From NCBI RefSeq assembly GCF_000969605.1, contig NZ_JZUE01000023.1:31852-95851 (forward strand): a stretch of DNA of 64,000 nucleotides, read 5' to 3'. Shown here piece by piece: positions 45,688-53,971 of the stretch. The DNA is from Aquincola tertiaricarbonis. GTDB lineage: Bacteria; Pseudomonadota; Gammaproteobacteria; Burkholderiales; Burkholderiaceae_C. Position 1 is the first letter of the stretch, and every line of letters starts with the position of its first letter. The notes below the pieces were generated by a model. That model saw only the letters and a list, made by a program, of their open reading frames with translations, did no database searches and was not told the DNA's origin. A program made the position numbers and the translations under genes.

Positions 45688-47019
45688 ATGACCGCCGTAC
45701 GCCGCTGGATCGCCCACCTCGACATGGATGCGTTCTACGCGTCCGTCGAGCTGCTGCGCTATCCGGAGCTGAAGGGCCTGCCGGTGGTGATCGGCGGCGG
45801 ACGGCGGCACCAGCCGGAGCTGCAGGCCGACGGCACCCGGCAGTTCGCCACGCTGCGGCATTACGCCGGGCGCGGCGTGGTCACCACCGCCACCTATGCC
45901 GCGCGCGACTACGGCGTGCATTCGGGCATGGGCCTGATGAAGGCCGCACAGCGCGCACCGGACGCCATCCTGCTGCCGACCGACTTCGAGGCCTACCGCC
46001 ACTACTCGCGGCTGTTCAAGCAGGCCGTGGCCGAGGTGGCGCCGGTGATCGAGGACCGCGGCATCGACGAGATCTACATCGACCTGACCGAAGTGCCCGG
46101 CGCGCAGGAAGCCGTGGGCCACGACGCCTGGGGCGGCGTGCGCGCGGTGGCGCAGGAGATCCGCAACAACGTCAAGCGCACGACCGGCCTCACCTGCTCG
46201 ATCGGCGTGACGCCGAACAAGCTGCTGTCCAAGATCGCCTCCGAGTTGGACAAGCCCGACGGCCTGACGGTGCTCACCGCCGACGACATCCCGGCGCGCA
46301 TCTGGCCGCTGAAGGTGCGCAGCATCAACGGCATCGGCCCCAAGGCCAATGCCAAGCTGAAGGCGCTGGGCATCGAGACCATCGGCCAGCTGGCCGAATG
46401 CGACGTGGCCTGGCTGGTGGAGCACTTCGGCCGCAGCTACGGCGCCTGGCTGTACCGTGCCTCGCACGGCATCGACGAGCGGCCGGTGGTGACCTACAGC
46501 GAACCGGTGTCGATGAGCCGCGAGACCACCTTCGAGCGCGACCTGCATGCGGTGCGCGACCGGGCCACGCTGTCGGCCATCTTCACCGACCTGGCCCACC
46601 GGGTGGCCGACGACCTGCAGCGCAAGCGCTGGGTGGGCCGCACCATCGGCATCAAGCTGCGCTTCGAGGACTTCAAGACGGTGACGCGCGACCTCACGCT
46701 GCCCGCGCCCACCGCCGATGCGCAGCTCATCCGCCAGGCCGCCGGCCAGTGCCTGAAGCGCGTGGACCTCAGCCGCCGCCTGCGCCTGCTGGGCGTGCGG
46801 GTGGGCAGCCTGTCCCGCCCCGGGGCGGGCGATGCGGTGTCGCTGGCCGGCGCAGCGGCCAAGGCCGGCGCGACGCCGGCCGCGGCGCCGTCGGCACGTC
46901 GCAGCCGGGCCCAGCTGGCGGCCGAACGGGCCGCGCTGGAGCCGGAGCTGCCGTTCGACGACCAGGCCGCCGAGGCGGCCCCGGCCGGCCAGCCCGCACA
47001 CGACGGCTCGCGCGCCTGA
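45688..47019 (+). CDS. dinB: DNA polymerase IV (Y family)
   Basis: 443 residues, longer than E. coli DinB through a Pro/Ala-rich C-terminal tail. The first metal site is HLDMDAFYASVE (Asp12, with aromatic steric-gate residues 16-17). The second is EDRGIDEIYIDLTEV. The helix-hairpin-helix IRSINGIGPKANAKLKALGI (as VRSINGIGPK) and the little-finger domain follow. The end ELPFDDQAAEA may include a sliding-clamp-binding motif (QLAAERAALEPELPF). It performs error-prone bypass synthesis at damaged DNA. No LexA box is visible in the 90 bases upstream, only a small GGCAGG-CTAA-CCTGCC hairpin. Confidence 0.95.
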   Translation: MTAVRRWIAHLDMDAFYASVELLRYPELKGLPVVIGGGRRHQPELQADGTRQFATLRHYAGRGVVTTATYAARDYGVHSGMGLMKAAQRAPDAILLPTDFEAYRHYSRLFKQAVAEVAPVIEDRGIDEIYIDLTEVPGAQEAVGHDAWGGVRAVAQEIRNNVKRTTGLTCSIGVTPNKLLSKIASELDKPDGLTVLTADDIPARIWPLKVRSINGIGPKANAKLKALGIETIGQLAECDVAWLVEHFGRSYGAWLYRASHGIDERPVVTYSEPVSMSRETTFERDLHAVRDRATLSAIFTDLAHRVADDLQRKRWVGRTIGIKLRFEDFKTVTRDLTLPAPTADAQLIRQAAGQCLKRVDLSRRLRLLGVRVGSLSRPGAGDAVSLAGAAAKAGATPAAAPSARRSRAQLAAERAALEPELPFDDQAAEAAPAGQPAHDGSRA

Positions 47020-47057
47020 GTGCATGGCCAACGCCGCCGCGCGGGGCGGCCGGCTCT

Positions 47058-47513
47058 TCAGGCCGATGGAGGCGCGGGCGGCGGCGCCGACGCCGTGGCG
47101 GCACGTGCGCCGCGCGGCGCCGCATTGGGCAGCGACCACATCCAGGCGGCCACCGCCGCGCAGCACAGGCCCGGCGCGGCCGCCCAGGGCATGGGCAGCA
47201 GGAACAGGGCGCCCACGCTGCTGATGGACATCATGACCGTGGCCACCCACTTGGCACGCAGCGGCACGGCGCGGTGGGCGCGCCAGTCGCGCACCATCGG
47301 GCCGAAGTGGCGGTGCTCGCAGATCCAGCGGTCGCAGCGCTCGCTGCCCTTGGAAAAGCAGAACGCCGCCAGCAGCACGAAGGGCACCGTGGGCATCAGC
47401 GGCAGCAGCAGCCCCACCAGGCCCGAGCCCAGGCTCAGGCCGCCCGCGGCCAGCCACAGCACTCGCTGCCAGGACGGACGTTGATGGGGAGCGGGCGCAG
47501 CCATGGCGCGCAT
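47058..47513 (-). CDS. YbaN/DUF454 inner-membrane protein
   Basis: 151 residues from the ATG at 47511-47513; MAAPAPHQ at 47504 is an alternative. Matches the YbaN pattern: VLWLAAGGLSLGSGLVGLLLPLMPTVPFVLLAAFCFSKGSER, then HRHFGPMVRDWRAHRAVPLRAKW, and a second pair of helices. A Pro/Ala-rich tail ends it. Function of the family is unknown. It is convergent with dinB. Confidence 0.85.
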   Translation of the reverse strand: MRAMAAPAPHQRPSWQRVLWLAAGGLSLGSGLVGLLLPLMPTVPFVLLAAFCFSKGSERCDRWICEHRHFGPMVRDWRAHRAVPLRAKWVATVMMSISSVGALFLLPMPWAAAPGLCCAAVAAWMWSLPNAAPRGARAATASAPPPAPPSA

Positions 47514-47676
47514 GGTATCGGGCGCGCAAGCGGGCTGCCTCCAGCGGCGTTTGAGCCTGTTATTACGGGTTTGGCCTGACATCCGGGACGCCTACGCTGT
47601 CGTTCATCCGCATGGCACGAAGCTCGCTTCTGCCAGGACCGGCCACCGTTGTGCCTGCTGTTCGTGGAACCCGATC

Positions 47677-47799
47677 ATGAATGACCCCCGTCGCCAACTC
47701 CCTCCCGCCCCGCACGGCCGCGCGCCGAACTGGGTGATCGTCGCCATCGCAGGGGCGGTGGTCGCGGTATCGCTGGTAGCGCGGGCCGTGCTCGGCTGA
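47677..47799 (+). CDS. Possible 40-residue single-span membrane protein
   Basis: A short frame from the ATG at 47677 encodes a polar Pro/Arg-rich start (MNDPRRQLPPAPHGRAP) and one hydrophobic helix (NWVIVAIAGAVVAVSLVARAVLG). The layout is like many real small membrane proteins, and the gap it fills would otherwise be empty. The ribosome site (GTGGAA) is weak. I do not recognise a family; it may be chance. Confidence 0.4.
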   Translation: MNDPRRQLPPAPHGRAPNWVIVAIAGAVVAVSLVARAVLG

Positions 47800-47814
47800 C
47801 CGCGCCACATCCGG

Positions 47815-49014
47815 TCACAGTTGCTGCAAGGCGCGGCCGAAGTCGCGCTTGAGGTCGTCGATGTGCTCCAGGCCGACGGCCAGGCGCACGAAGTTGGGCC
47901 CGATGCCGGTTCCGGCCGTCTGCGCCTCGCCCATCAGGCCGCGCCACATCGCCGCGGCATGCACGATCAGCGTTTCCACGCCGCCCAGGCTCACTGCATG
48001 GGTGGCCAGTTCCAGTGAGGCGACGAAGCGGCTGGTGGCCGCATAGTCGCCGCGCAACGCCATCGCCACCACCGGCCCGCCGCCCTGCGGCATCTGCCGC
48101 TGCGCCAATTCATGCTGCGGATGGCTGGGCAGCCCCGGGTACCACACCCGCTCCACCTGCGGCTGGGCTTCCAGCCACTGCGCCAGCGCCAGCGCATTGG
48201 CATTGATGCGCTCCATGCGCACGGCCAGCGTGCGCAGCCCGCGCAGCAGCAGCCAGGCATCCATCGGCGACAGCACCGAGCCCAGCGTGATGTGCATCGG
48301 CCAGATGCGCTCGGCCAGCGCCTGGCTGCAGCAGATCACGCCGGCCGTCAGGTCGTGGTGGCCGCCCAGGGCCTTGGTGGCGCTGTGCACCACCACGTCG
48401 ATGCCCAGCGCATGCGGCTTCTGGTTGATGGGCGAGGCGAAGGTGTTGTCCGCCACGGTGAGGATGCCGCGCGGCCGCGCCAGCGCCGCCACCGCCGCCA
48501 GGTCGGTGAGCACCAGCGTGGGGTTGGCCGGGGTCTCCAGCATGATGAGCCGCGTCTCGGGCCGCAGCGCGGCCTCCAGCGCCGCCAGGTCGGTCTGCTC
48601 CACGATGGTCACCTGCACGCCGAAGCGCGGCAGCACCTCCTCGAACAGCTTGGCCGTGCTCAGGTAGTGCCGGCCCTGGGCGATGACATGGTCGCCCGCC
48701 TTCACCAGCGCCAGCACCGTGGTGCTGATGGCGCCCATGCCGGAGGCGGTGACCAGCGCCGTCTCGGTGCCCTCCAGCCCCGCCACGATGCCGGCCACCC
48801 GCTCGTGCGTCGGGTTGCCGTAGCGGGTGTAGTACGCCGCGTGGCGCGGCGTGCCGGCCATCTCGGCGAACTCGGTGGCATCGCGCGCCCGGAAGGTGGC
48901 GCTGTAGTGGATGGGCGGTACCACGCCCACGTCGGTGGACAGCCCGGCATCGCCATGCAGCAGCCGGGTGGGGTCGTGCCAGGGCGCGTCGCCCGCGGCG
49001 TCGTCGGCGCTCAT
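47815..49014 (-). CDS. PLP-dependent trans-sulfuration enzyme (cystathionine gamma-synthase/lyase family)
   Basis: 399 residues from the ATG at 49012-49014. The Cys/Met metabolism signature shows YTRYGNPTHERVAGIVAGLEGTE, TASGMGAISTTVLALVKAGDH, VADNTFASP and the Schiff-base lysine in HSATKALGGHHDLTAG. It acts on cystathionine, O-acylhomoserine or methionine-like substrates; the exact reaction (MetB, MetC or MdeA type) cannot be decided by eye. Its start lies 16 bases downstream of the FKBP gene's stop on the same strand, so they may share a transcript. Confidence 0.9.
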   Translation of the reverse strand: MSADDAAGDAPWHDPTRLLHGDAGLSTDVGVVPPIHYSATFRARDATEFAEMAGTPRHAAYYTRYGNPTHERVAGIVAGLEGTETALVTASGMGAISTTVLALVKAGDHVIAQGRHYLSTAKLFEEVLPRFGVQVTIVEQTDLAALEAALRPETRLIMLETPANPTLVLTDLAAVAALARPRGILTVADNTFASPINQKPHALGIDVVVHSATKALGGHHDLTAGVICCSQALAERIWPMHITLGSVLSPMDAWLLLRGLRTLAVRMERINANALALAQWLEAQPQVERVWYPGLPSHPQHELAQRQMPQGGGPVVAMALRGDYAATSRFVASLELATHAVSLGGVETLIVHAAAMWRGLMGEAQTAGTGIGPNFVRLAVGLEHIDDLKRDFGRALQQL

Positions 49015-49030
49015 CGTGCGGACCCCTGCG

Positions 49031-49489
49031 TCACTTGCCGGCGATGCCGAGCAGCTCCACCTCGAACTGCAGCGTGGCATTGGGGGGGATCACGCCGCCG
49101 GCGCCGCGCGCGCCATAGGCGATGCCCGGCGGGCAGGTGAGCTTGGCCTTGCCGCCCACCTGGATGCGCTGCACGCCTTCGGTCCAGCAGGGAATGACGC
49201 GGTTGAGCGGGAACTCGGCCGGCTGCCCGCGGGCGATGGAGCTGTCGAACTCCTTGCCGTCGGCCAGCACGCCGCGGTAGTGCACGCGCACGGTGTCGGT
49301 GGCGGCGGGCTTCGGGCCGCTGCCTTCCTTGATCGACTGGAACACCAGGCCGCTGGGCAGCACCGTGGCGCCCTTTTCCTTGGCGGCGGTGGCGGCCAGG
49401 TCGGGCGTGGCCTGCGCCTGCACCGCCAGCGGCGCGGTGGCCAGCAGGCAGGCGAGGGTGGCGGCGATTCGGGTTTGTATCGAGTTCAT
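49031..49489 (-). CDS. Periplasmic FKBP-type peptidyl-prolyl isomerase
   Basis: 152 residues with a signal peptide (AATLACLLATAPLAVQA, cut near QA-TPD). One FKBP domain: LVFQSIKEGSGPKPAATDTVRVHYRGVLADGKEFDSS, the IPCWTEGVQRIQVGGKAKLTCPPGIAYG stretch and GVIPPNATLQFEVELLGI (read in parts). It is similar to FklB/FkpA catalytic domains without the dimerisation arm. It speeds proline isomerisation in exported proteins. Divergent from xylB. Confidence 0.93.
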   Translation of the reverse strand: MNSIQTRIAATLACLLATAPLAVQAQATPDLAATAAKEKGATVLPSGLVFQSIKEGSGPKPAATDTVRVHYRGVLADGKEFDSSIARGQPAEFPLNRVIPCWTEGVQRIQVGGKAKLTCPPGIAYGARGAGGVIPPNATLQFEVELLGIAGK

Positions 49490-49552
49490 GCGATTGGTTT
49501 GTGGACAGCAGGGTACCGATCATCGCCGGTTGCGCGGCCTAGCATCGCAGCC

Positions 49553-50998
49553 ATGTTTCTCGGGCTGGATTACGGAACCTCGGAGGTCAAGGCACTGCTG
49601 CTGGACGCCCACCACCGCGTGCTCGGCAGTGCCGGCGTGCCGCTGTCGCTGAGCCGGCCGCAGCCCGGCTGGAGCGAGCAGCGGCCCGACGACTGGTGGG
49701 CCGCCACGCTGGCGGTGTGTGCCGAGCTGCGCGCGGCCCATGCGCATGCCTGGCAGCAGGTGCAGGCCATTGGCCTGTCGGGCCAGATGCATGGCGCGGT
49801 GCTGCTGGACGCCGCCGACCACGTGCTGCGCCCCGCCATCCTCTGGAACGACACCCGCGCCGAGGCCGAGTGCGTGGCGATGATGGACGAGCTGCCTGCG
49901 CTGCCGATGCTGTCGGGTTGCCTGGCGATGCCCGGCTTCACCGCGCCCAAGCTGCGCTGGCTGGCCACGCACGAGCCGCGCACCTTCGAGCGCGTGGCCA
50001 AGGTGCTGTTGCCCAAGGACTTCATCCGCCTGCGCCTGACCGGCGAGCACGTGACCGATGCATCGGACGCCAGCGGCACCACCTGGCTGGACGTTGCCCG
50101 CCGCGACTGGAGCGACGAGCTGCTCGCGCTCACCGGCCTGGCCCGCACCCACATGCCGAGGCTGGTCGAAGGCAGCGAGCCCGGTGGCACGCTGCTGGCC
50201 AGCACCGCCACCACGCTGGGCCTGCGCGCCGGCATCGTGGTGGCCGGCGGCGCGGGCGACAACGCGGCCAGCGCCATCGGCATGGGCATCGTGCGGCCGG
50301 GCATGGGCTTCCTGTCGCTGGGCACCAGCGGCGTGATCTTCGTGGCCACCGACCGCTACCGGCCCAATCCGCGCAGCGCGGTGCATGCCTACTGCCATGC
50401 CCTGCCCGGCCAGTGGCACCAGATGAGCGTGATGCTGTCGGCCGCCAGCTGCCTGCGCTGGGCGCGCCAGCTGCTCGGCCGCGGCAGCGATGCCGAGGTG
50501 GAGGCCATGGCCGCGGCCACCACGCCGGCGCAGCGCGCGGCTGCGCCGCTGTTCCTGCCCTATCTGGGCGGCGAGCGCACGCCGCACAACAGCGCCACGC
50601 TGCGCGCCAGCCTGCACGGCCTGGGCCACGACACCGATGCAGCCGCCATCGCCTATGCGGTGATGGAGGGCGTGGCCTTCGGCCTGGCCGACGGCCATGC
50701 GGCGCTGCAGGCCGCAGGCACCACGGTGCAGCGGCTGTCGCTGGTGGGCGGTGGCGCCCGCAGCGCCTTGTGGGCGCAGATGCTGGCCGACGTGCTGGGC
50801 GTGGAGATCGCCACCCATGCCGATTCGGCGGCCGGCGGCGCGCTGGGCGCGGCGCGGCTGGGGTGGATGGCGGCGGGCGGCAACCTGCCCGCGGTGTGCA
50901 CGGCACCGGTGGCGCAGGCGCTGCGTGCGCCCGATGCGCAGGCCGCCCGGCTGCTGGCGCAGCGGCTGCAGCGCTTCCGCGCGCTGGCTAGAACCTGA
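49553..50998 (+). CDS. xylB: Xylulokinase
   Basis: 481 residues. FGGY family: [16 protein letters not shown] at the start, [13 protein letters not shown] (the MHG loop typical of xylulokinase), catalytic Asp236 in [24 protein letters not shown] and [18 protein letters not shown] for ATP binding. It phosphorylates D-xylulose to xylulose-5-phosphate. No xylose isomerase, transporter or regulator lies beside it. Its last 11 bases overlap the end of the convergent chemoreceptor gene. Confidence 0.94.
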   Translation: MFLGLDYGTSEVKALLLDAHHRVLGSAGVPLSLSRPQPGWSEQRPDDWWAATLAVCAELRAAHAHAWQQVQAIGLSGQMHGAVLLDAADHVLRPAILWNDTRAEAECVAMMDELPALPMLSGCLAMPGFTAPKLRWLATHEPRTFERVAKVLLPKDFIRLRLTGEHVTDASDASGTTWLDVARRDWSDELLALTGLARTHMPRLVEGSEPGGTLLASTATTLGLRAGIVVAGGAGDNAASAIGMGIVRPGMGFLSLGTSGVIFVATDRYRPNPRSAVHAYCHALPGQWHQMSVMLSAASCLRWARQLLGRGSDAEVEAMAAATTPAQRAAAPLFLPYLGGERTPHNSATLRASLHGLGHDTDAAAIAYAVMEGVAFGLADGHAALQAAGTTVQRLSLVGGGARSALWAQMLADVLGVEIATHADSAAGGALGAARLGWMAAGGNLPAVCTAPVAQALRAPDAQAARLLAQRLQRFRALART

Positions 50999-52373
50999 AG
51001 GCCAGCCGCAGCCCGCCCCAGTGGCGGCCGCGCACGGTGATGGGCGCGGCGGCTTCCTTCATCACCACGAACTTGCCACCGCCCATGTCGCGGCGGTAGG
51101 TCTGCAGCAGGAAGGGGCGCTGGTTCTGCGCGCTGGCCAGGCCGGTGCGGTCGTTGAAGATGCGGCGATAGCGGCTGTTGGCCGTGTCCCAGGCCAGGTC
51201 GCCGCGCTGCGGCTGGTTGTACTGCCTGTTGTGCGTGGCCACGTAGCCGTTGCGATCGGCGGCGATGCAGTACACCACCTTGTCGGTGAGCTTGAGCATG
51301 CGTTCCTGCACCGGCGGCAGCAGCCGGTCGGCCAGCGGGCAGAAGCGGGTGGTGTGCTGGGCGGGCTGGGTGCCGGCGATCGGCGCATAGCGCTCGTCGA
51401 ACAGGTCGGCCAACGTGATGCTGCCCTGTTGCAGCGCGCCTTCCAGCAGCTGGCCCACCTCGGCCGCGGCCTGCTGCACGGCCTGGATGTAGGGCGTGTC
51501 CTCGGTCACCACGCCGCTGTCGGCGGCCATCTCGATGAGCTGCTCGCTCACCTTCAGCAGGCTTTCGCTGCGCTGGATCGCGGTGTCCAGCGCACGGCTG
51601 GTCTGGCGCATGTCCGTCTCGATCACGGCCATCTGCTGGTCGAGCTGCCCACAGGCGCCTCGGCTCTGCTCGGCGGCGGCGGCAATGCGGGTCACCTGCT
51701 CGGCCACCGCATCCAGCGCGGCATGCACGCCGCTCTGGTCGGCGGCCTTCGCGGCGCTGCCGGCAGGGGTGGAGGAGGGCGCCTGGATCTCGCGCGCCAG
51801 GCTGCCGATGCGTTCGTCCAGGTGGGCCATGGTGCCCATGATGTCCTTGGACGAGGCCTCCACCCGGGCGGCCAGGTCCTTCACCGCATCGGCCACCACG
51901 CCGAAGCCGCGGCCGGCCTCGCCGGCTCGCTTGGCTTCCACGCTGGCATTGAAGGCCACCAGCCGCGTCTGCAGTGCAATCTGGGTGATGTCGGAGGCGG
52001 CCTCGGCCACCTTGCGCAGCGTCTCGACGATGCCGGTCACCTCGCTGCCCACCGCATGCACCGCCTCGCGGGCGCGGGCCACGGCGACCACCGAATGCTC
52101 GGTGTGGCTGCCGATCACCTGCTGCACCCGGGCCACGTCCTGCACCTGGCGGGCCAGCTCGCGCGCGGCCTCGGCCTGGGCAGTGGCCGTCTTGTGGGTG
52201 TCGTCGATCACGCCGCGCACCTCGGCGGCCTCGCGGCCCAGGCGGGAGGCATGCTGGGCCAGCCGGCCCACCACCGGCGTGGCTTCCTGCGGCGGCACGG
52301 CGGCGGCGACGGCAGCGGCCGCGGGCACGCCCTCGGCCAACGAGGGGGCCATCTTCCACAACGACTTCAGCAT
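50988..52373 (-). CDS. Soluble chemoreceptor-like protein with C-terminal sensor domain
   Basis: 461 residues. No membrane segment is visible. The central coiled coil contains an MCP signalling tip ([46 protein letters not shown] in parts), a little different from the usual GFAVVAEEVRKLA. After a helical linker, the last 130 residues ([61 protein letters not shown]) look like a Cache/PAS-type sensor. So the sensor follows the signalling part, the reverse of normal receptors. It lies 57 bases after fliA on the same strand, consistent with control by the flagellar cascade. Confidence 0.85.
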   Translation of the reverse strand: MLKSLWKMAPSLAEGVPAAAAVAAAVPPQEATPVVGRLAQHASRLGREAAEVRGVIDDTHKTATAQAEAARELARQVQDVARVQQVIGSHTEHSVVAVARAREAVHAVGSEVTGIVETLRKVAEAASDITQIALQTRLVAFNASVEAKRAGEAGRGFGVVADAVKDLAARVEASSKDIMGTMAHLDERIGSLAREIQAPSSTPAGSAAKAADQSGVHAALDAVAEQVTRIAAAAEQSRGACGQLDQQMAVIETDMRQTSRALDTAIQRSESLLKVSEQLIEMAADSGVVTEDTPYIQAVQQAAAEVGQLLEGALQQGSITLADLFDERYAPIAGTQPAQHTTRFCPLADRLLPPVQERMLKLTDKVVYCIAADRNGYVATHNRQYNQPQRGDLAWDTANSRYRRIFNDRTGLASAQNQRPFLLQTYRRDMGGGKFVVMKEAAAPITVRGRHWGGLRLAFRF

Positions 52374-52430
52374 GGCGACACCTCGGGTACTGCGGGTACT
52401 GCGACTACAAGGACTGGAGGGAAGCTGCGA

Positions 52431-53144
52431 TCACCACTCGCGCAGCTTGACGCGCAGCCGGGCGATGCTCTGGCTGTGCAGCTGGCACACGCGGCTTTCG
52501 GTCACCTTGAGCACGGCCGCGATCTCCTTGAGATTCATGTCGTGCTCGTAGTACATGCTCATCACGTACTGCTCGCGCTCGGGCAGCAGCTTGATGGCAT
52601 CGACCAGCGCGGTGCGCATGCGCATGTCCTGCAGCACCGCCATCGGGTTGGCTTCCTCGGTGCCGACGTGGCGCTCAAGGTAGTCGTCGTCGCCTTCGTC
52701 GCCGCTGAGGTCTTCCAGGTACACCAGCTGCGTGCCGCGCACCTTGCCCAGCAGCTCCTGGTATTCCACCAGCGTGATGCCCATCTCCACCGCGATCTCG
52801 GACTCATGCGGTGCGCGGCCGAGCTTCTGCTCCAGCTTGTGCACGGCGGCCTCGATGTTGCGCTGCTGGCGGCGGTTGCCGCGGCTCATCCAGTCGCTGC
52901 CGCGCAGCTCGTCGAGCATGGCGCCGCGGATGCGCTGGGTGGCGAAGGTCTCGAACTGCACGCCCTGCGCGGCATCGAAGCGGCCCAGCGCATCGTTCAG
53001 GCCGATCATGCCGACCTGGATCAGGTCGTCGATCTCCACGTTGGCGGGCAGCTTGGCGATCATCTGATGGGCGAGCCGGCGCACCAACGGGCTGTACTGC
53101 TTCAGCATCGCGTTGTTGTCGGTACGGCCTTTGGCGTTGTACAT
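52431..53144 (-). CDS. fliA: RNA polymerase sigma-28 factor
   Basis: 237 residues. Region 2 reads YSPLVRRLAHQMIAKLPANVEIDDLIQVGMIGLNDALGRFD and FETFATQRIRGAMLDELRG (in parts). Region 4 ends YYEHDMNLKEIAAVLKVTESRVCQLHSQSIARLRVKL, the helix-turn-helix for the -35 box. FliA directs late flagellar genes and is held by FlgM until the hook is complete; flgM is not in this window. It lies 18 bases after flhG, in the flhF-flhG-fliA order common in polar flagellates and Burkholderiales. Four candidate target promoters are seen in this window. Confidence 0.97.
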   Translation of the reverse strand: MYNAKGRTDNNAMLKQYSPLVRRLAHQMIAKLPANVEIDDLIQVGMIGLNDALGRFDAAQGVQFETFATQRIRGAMLDELRGSDWMSRGNRRQQRNIEAAVHKLEQKLGRAPHESEIAVEMGITLVEYQELLGKVRGTQLVYLEDLSGDEGDDDYLERHVGTEEANPMAVLQDMRMRTALVDAIKLLPEREQYVMSMYYEHDMNLKEIAAVLKVTESRVCQLHSQSIARLRVKLREW

Positions 53145-53162
53145 GCTCTTGGCTCCAGGAAT

Positions 53163-53957
53163 TCAGTTGGCCATCAGCGAAGCCGAGGCTGGGACGTGCG
53201 GTTGCCAGGCGGCAGGCGGTGCGGCTTCCAGTGCGGCGGTGTCGTCGGCCAGCAGCTTGCGCACCATGCGCACCAGCGCGGCGTCGGGCGCCTCGGCCAC
53301 GTTGCACGCCGGGTCCACCGCCACCCAGTCGTGCACCGCCGCGCCCAGGAAGCTGTCGGCGCAGTGGGCGATCTGGCGCGCCACATGCTCGCGGCGCGTG
53401 CGCTGCGGGCCCACGGCCAGCATGAGGTCGAAGGCCATCAGGCCGCTGCGGGCCGACAGGACCTTCATCGCCGCATAGGCATGGGTGACGCTGGGCGCAT
53501 GGTCGGCGGCCAGCAGCACCGGGCGCACCGCGCGGTGGCTGAACAGCCGGCTCAGTTCGCTGGCGCCGGCATGCACCAGCACCACGTCGGCCTGCGGGGC
53601 GGCGTCGGTCAGCTGGCGCAGCAGCCCGGCGCAGGAGCCGCGGGTGTCCACATGGCGCAGCGGCAGGCCGCGCGCGGCCAGGTAGCTGATCTGCGGCGAC
53701 AGCTCCTCGATGCCGGCGGCCAGGTCCAGCTGCGTCAGCTCATGCGGCTCGGGTGCGGTGTCGGCGGCATCCACCAGCAGCAGCTTGCGGCCGGTGGCGG
53801 CGATGGCCGAGGTCAGTCGTTCGATCAGCACGGTGGCGAAGGCCACGTGCGGGTTGCTGGCCACCGCGATGTAGCGGGTGCGCGTGGGGCTGAACAGGCG
53901 GCGCAAGCCGTCGGCCTGGTCGAGCGGTGCGCTGCGGCTGGCGTAGAAGTCACGCAT
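53163..53957 (-). CDS. flhG: FlhG (FleN/MinD-like) homologue with degenerate P-loop
   Basis: 264 residues between flhF and fliA, the standard place of flhG. The N-terminus ADGLRRLFSPTRTRYIAVASNPH resembles FlhG/FleN openings. Where MinD-like ATPases have GKGGVGKT, this protein reads AVASNPHVAFATVLIERL (residues 31-48), with no glycine-lysine loop. The switch-like strand LLLVDAADTAPEP and DVVLVHAGASELS remain. FlhG normally limits flagellar number with FlhF through ATP-driven dimerisation; this copy probably cannot bind ATP in the usual way. It is an intact frame, so it is a diverged protein rather than a broken gene. Confidence 0.8.
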   Translation of the reverse strand: MRDFYASRSAPLDQADGLRRLFSPTRTRYIAVASNPHVAFATVLIERLTSAIAATGRKLLLVDAADTAPEPHELTQLDLAAGIEELSPQISYLAARGLPLRHVDTRGSCAGLLRQLTDAAPQADVVLVHAGASELSRLFSHRAVRPVLLAADHAPSVTHAYAAMKVLSARSGLMAFDLMLAVGPQRTRREHVARQIAHCADSFLGAAVHDWVAVDPACNVAEAPDAALVRMVRKLLADDTAALEAAPPAAWQPHVPASASLMAN

Positions 53958-53971
53958 GTCGTCTCGGGTCC

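Noticed and set aside
45598..47529. Upstream extension of the endonuclease-family frame across dinB
   Set aside because: The conserved domain begins at 45597. The extension is antisense to dinB and lacks any family match.
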